NCBI GenBank assembly: GCA_022820665.1
Contig: JAJEFB010000013.1
Span: forward strand, 1-53,075
DNA length: 53,075 nt
From: Anaerolineae bacterium
GTDB taxonomy: Bacteria; Chloroflexota; Anaerolineae; Aggregatilineales; Phototrophicaceae
Reading direction: 5' to 3'
The notes under the pieces are model-generated. The model saw nothing but the letters and a program-made list of their open reading frames with translations. It made no database searches and had not been told where the DNA came from. The first letter of the stretch is position 1. Every line of letters begins with the position of its first letter. Positions 50,588 through 53,075 of the stretch are shown here, one piece after another. A program made the translations under genes and the position numbers.

Positions 50588-51442
50588 CTATCCAACTCGC
50601 TTGAGTTTTCCAGTGCGTTTGGCATAATCCTCCGCCATCTTGAAAGCGCGTATCCCGACAGGCAACAGGACCACACCCAATACCAGGAGCGGGACGATGA
50701 AGGCAGTTAGTTCGGATACCGGTTTTCCATCGAGAACCGCGGCGCGGACGCCATCGAGCACGTAGGTGATCGGAGAAAACACGGCGATCGATTGCATCCA
50801 TTCCGGCAGGACCGTAATCGGATAATAGACGCCCGATATCAGCAAAAAGGACGCTTGAACCACGCTGGTCATCTGGGCGCCGCGCTCGGGGTAGAGCAAG
50901 GGCAGAATGCTGGCGACTATGCCTATCGAGATTAGAGACAGGCTGCCCGCCAAGATCACCAGCGCCGCCCCAGCCAGGTTTGCTCGCGACAAATCCAACT
51001 GAAAGAAGAGAGCCGTCGTCCCGCCAATAATCAATGCCGTTAGCAGGCTGTAAATGAGCGAATAGGCGGTTTGGCCGACCAGATGCACCCAACGCTTGAC
51101 AGGCGCCATCAAGGTGTATTCGATGGTGCCTTCCCAGCGCTCCCAGGCGATCACCTCGCTCGTCAGCATGAAAATGTTGGACAAGTAATGCCAAACCAGG
51201 GTCCCGATGACCAAGTACATGGTCAGGTACTGCACATCGAAACCCGGCGCCGCGCCGGTCAAGGCTTCCGCGCCCTGGGCGATGAATATGACCGAGAGCG
51301 CAGTCGTCAGCGAATAGAAGAACCAGACGACTTCCCAACCCCAATAACGCCTGGTCAGGTGCCAATTGCGCGCCAAAAAGGCGTAGGACTGCAGGACCTC
51401 GAGCCGCAGAGTGGCGAAGCCATGCCGCAGGGTCTGTTGCAT
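50588..51442 (-). CDS. ABC-2 type transporter permease
   Basis: The 284-residue membrane protein has six helices in the ABC-2 pattern and the C-terminal conserved segment S-P-I-T-Y-V-L-D-G-V-R. M-Q-Q-T-L-R-H-G at 51442 is chosen as start, two bases after the ATPase stop. The protein resembles permeases of drug or polysaccharide exporters of the DrrB kind. The substrate is unknown. It forms an operon with the upstream ATPase. Confidence 0.85.
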   Translation of the reverse strand: MQQTLRHGFATLRLEVLQSYAFLARNWHLTRRYWGWEVVWFFYSLTTALSVIFIAQGAEALTGAAPGFDVQYLTMYLVIGTLVWHYLSNIFMLTSEVIAWERWEGTIEYTLMAPVKRWVHLVGQTAYSLIYSLLTALIIGGTTALFFQLDLSRANLAGAALVILAGSLSLISIGIVASILPLLYPERGAQMTSVVQASFLLISGVYYPITVLPEWMQSIAVFSPITYVLDGVRAAVLDGKPVSELTAFIVPLLVLGVVLLPVGIRAFKMAEDYAKRTGKLKRVG

Positions 51443-51444
51443 GA

Positions 51445-52362
51445 TTAGAGCCTTTCTATATTGGGCAGGGGCGTTTCCATGGCGTCTCGGTCCACGAGTT
51501 GCTCGCCGGTCAGCACCATGAAGACGTCTTCCAGCGTGGGTAGATTGCCATTGCGCGCGATGCTGCGTTTGAGATTGCCCGGCGTATCGGTGGCGACCAG
51601 CTTGCCATTGTGTATGACGGAGACGCGGTCGCAAAGCATATCGGCTTCTTCCATGTCGTGGGTGGTTATCAAAATGGTGGCGTCATGGGAATCGCGCAGT
51701 TCTTCAATGAAGGCGTGCACTTCGCGCTTCGAGCGCGGGTCCAGGCCGGTCGTCGGTTCGTCGAGCAAAAGCAGAATCGGCGATGTCAGGAATGCGCGCG
51801 CGACCGCCACTTTCTGTTGCATGCCGCGGCTCATCTCTTCCATGGGCTCGTCATAGGAGGACTTCTTCAAGCCCAGGCGACTCATGATTTCGTAGGCTTT
51901 GACAGCGGCTTCGGGACCGGTGACGCCATAGAGCCTGGCGCCGTAGAGCAGGTTCTCCATTGGACTCAGTTTCTTGAAAAACGCGGCGTCTACCGAAACC
52001 CGGCTGATCAATTGTTTGACCGCCATATCGTGTTCGTCGATATCGATTCCGAAGACAGCGGCGCTGCCTTTGTCGGCTTTGAGGAGCGTTGAGATGAGAC
52101 GAATCAAAGTCGATTTGCCCGAGCCGTTTGGTCCGAGGACTCCGAAAATCTCTCCTCGTTTGATGTCAAAGGAAACATGATCGACGGCGACAACCGGTTC
52201 TTTGTCCCCGGATTTGACCGTTGGCAGGTCATCTGAGGCCGGCAGTTCAGTTTTTGCCCCAAGCAGGCGCTTCCAAAACGGGGGACCCGGCAAGTGGAAG
52301 TATTTGGTTATGTTCCTGACCACAAGCGCGCGTTCAGTATCTGGCAATGACCTTGCGAGCAT
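51445..52362 (-). CDS. ABC-2 type transporter ATP-binding protein
   Basis: The 305-residue ATPase has Walker A G-P-N-G-S-G-K-S-T near residue 78, signature M-S-R-G-M-Q-Q-K near 172, Walker B L-L-L-L-D-E-P-T-T-G-L-D near 195 and H-loop T-T-H-D near 229. Before the usual V-A-V-D-H-V-S-F-D there is an extra segment of about 60 residues, including K-Y-F-H-L-P-G-P-P-F-W-K-R, longer than in standard DrrA-type proteins. AGGAG seven bases before ATG gives a clear start. It is the first gene of the exporter operon. Confidence 0.9.
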   Translation of the reverse strand: MLARSLPDTERALVVRNITKYFHLPGPPFWKRLLGAKTELPASDDLPTVKSGDKEPVVAVDHVSFDIKRGEIFGVLGPNGSGKSTLIRLISTLLKADKGSAAVFGIDIDEHDMAVKQLISRVSVDAAFFKKLSPMENLLYGARLYGVTGPEAAVKAYEIMSRLGLKKSSYDEPMEEMSRGMQQKVAVARAFLTSPILLLLDEPTTGLDPRSKREVHAFIEELRDSHDATILITTHDMEEADMLCDRVSVIHNGKLVATDTPGNLKRSIARNGNLPTLEDVFMVLTGEQLVDRDAMETPLPNIERL

Positions 52363-52689
52363 CTTGATCTCCTAATGAATTGAGCGAAGGCGGAATCACG
52401 ATTTGGGAATCTCGCCGCGACGCTCCGCAGCATTGTAGACTTGCCCGCTTGCGCGGAAAAGGTTTGTCGCTTTTGGATTTGCGGGTCTGGCGACCTGCGT
52501 CGCAGCTCGTATCAGACTGAAGTTTGAGCTGCCGAGTATGTGAGGGTACATGAACCATTCTGACCTGTCAAGCTCCTTTTTGAATCGAATTACGCGCTGG
52601 GGCAGCGTATACATTTCGGTTGAAACAGCCGCTCGGCGACGGCGAAATGGTCGCAGGCATGTCGCGCTCAAAGAAGATAACGTCCCCCC

Positions 52690-52930
52690 TTTGGCGTACC
52701 CGCGAGTCCCTCGCAAGCGCCCCGAGAAGTCCCCAGCTTTTTGGGGATTTTGAAGTGGTCGACGGGCTGGAGGGCGCGGTATTGCTGGGTTTTGGATTCG
52801 GCGCTGAGGCACAGAGGGCGCAGAGAATTTTGATTCACCACAGAGGCGCAGAGGGCACAGAGAATTTTGATTCACCACAGAGGCGCAGAGGGCACAGAGA
52901 ATTTTTTTCATCACAAAGACACGAAGGGCA
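52690..52930. repeat. Composite repeat with 37-bp tandem units
   Basis: CACAGAGGCGCAGAGGGCAC followed by AGAGAATTTTGATTCAC is a 37-base unit present as two adjacent copies (52839-52875 and 52876-52912, the second ending in a T-run) plus a shortened one before. To the left lie GGCGCGGTATTGCTGGGTTT, TCCCCAGCTTTTTGGGGA and GAGCCCCTCGCAAGCGCC-like blocks in inverse order to 30540-30730. The gap 52363-52983 otherwise shows no convincing gene; an open frame of 193 codons there is repeat-derived. Confidence 0.7.
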
Positions 52931-52983
52931 CGATGGGATTTGGGGGAGGCATTGGATTGGCGCTTTGCGGATTGCATGGTTGA

Positions 52984-53075
52984 TCAGGCGAAGTCGATGA
53001 GGGCGCGGCCGGTGTGTCGGCTGCCGTACCAGGCCAGGGCGGTGGCGATGACGGTGTCATCGTGTCCGCCGGCGG
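52984..53075 (-). CDS. C-terminal end of a terminase-like protein, cut by window edge
   Basis: The last 92 bases encode, on the minus strand, about 29 residues ending in a stop codon (complement of TCA at 52984-52986). The peptide reads A-G-G-H-D-D-T-V-I-A-T-A-L-A-W-Y-G-S-R and ends A-L-I-D-F-A. The G-G-H-D-D followed by hydrophobic A-L-A resembles the C-terminal nuclease (RNase H-like) motif of phage terminase large subunits, where an Asp of this block binds metal. Only the tail is visible, so family membership is a moderate call. Confidence 0.5.
   Translation of the reverse strand, partial: AGGHDDTVIATALAWYGSRHTGRALIDFA

Noticed and set aside
52802..52912. CRISPR-like regular repeats
   Set aside because: Units are directly adjacent 37-mers without unique spacers, and no cas gene is present.
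52396..52977. 193-codon open frame on the minus strand
   Set aside because: Its first half translates the 37-base tandem repeat and GC-rich blocks, there is no ribosome site, and no fold or family is recognised in the second half.

Overview
The window is chromosomal DNA of a free-living bacterium, most likely a member of the Chloroflexota (Anaerolineae-like). Three things point there: an FMN-riboswitch-controlled riboflavin transporter of the RibXY type known from that phylum, a fakA-fakB-fakB-recG-coaD housekeeping run, and intergenic regions full of short dispersed hairpin repeats. Taxonomy is inferred from gene content only. Coding density is about 85 percent and no complete phage, plasmid or insertion sequence is present.

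Layout. 1-6600: the 3' part of a 5S rRNA gene, then a DUF4956 membrane protein with a secreted CotH-family protein, then two GT39-type membrane glycosyltransferases; two decayed copies of the 5S 3' end separate these blocks. 6800-9520: an unassigned polytopic membrane protein, a DUF2007 protein overlapping a P1-family (DmpA-like) peptidase. 9800-11860: a PhoB/PhoR-like two-component pair. 11860-15083: sigma70-type promoter, FMN riboswitch, ribXYZ-like riboflavin ABC transporter. 15354-17829: a cysteine-desulfurase-like PLP enzyme and an M20 peptidase, convergent. 18416-22705 (minus): rpsT and a peptide/nickel-type ABC transporter lacking its ATPases. 23140-33071: a lipoprotein cytochrome c, then a carbohydrate cluster with sugar-type ABC transporter, argininosuccinate-lyase-like enzyme, amidohydrolase, sugar isomerase/epimerase and Gfo/Idh/MocA dehydrogenase. 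33308-35674: ComEC. 35739-44599 (minus): an operon rpe-fakA-fakB-fakB-recG-fkbM-coaD-divIVA-like closed by a strong terminator. 45028-47085 (minus): rlmN and a CPBP protease. 47232-52362: two tRNA-Ser genes, an SRPBCC protein bounded by a duplicated tRNA 3' end, anmK, a YihY/BrkB membrane protein and an ABC-2 exporter. The last 92 bases carry the end of a terminase-like gene.

How the genes connect. The FMN riboswitch with an SD-sequestering hairpin should switch riboflavin uptake. FakA plus two DegV/FakB proteins form a complete exogenous fatty-acid kinase. The carbohydrate cluster looks like uptake plus oxidation/isomerisation of an unidentified sugar or sugar acid, with a lyase whose substrate is probably not argininosuccinate.

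The most unusual material is non-coding: 3' ends of structured RNA genes (5S three times, tRNA-Ser once as a remnant) duplicated around one- or two-gene blocks; a roughly 20-base motif, GGTCAGTGTCTACGCG plus variable C-rich end, repeated in five intergenic regions and twice sitting in the loop of a covarying hairpin; a dispersed repeat that supplies the start codon and first codons of the lyase gene; and composite repeats of 150-230 bases built from the same modules.
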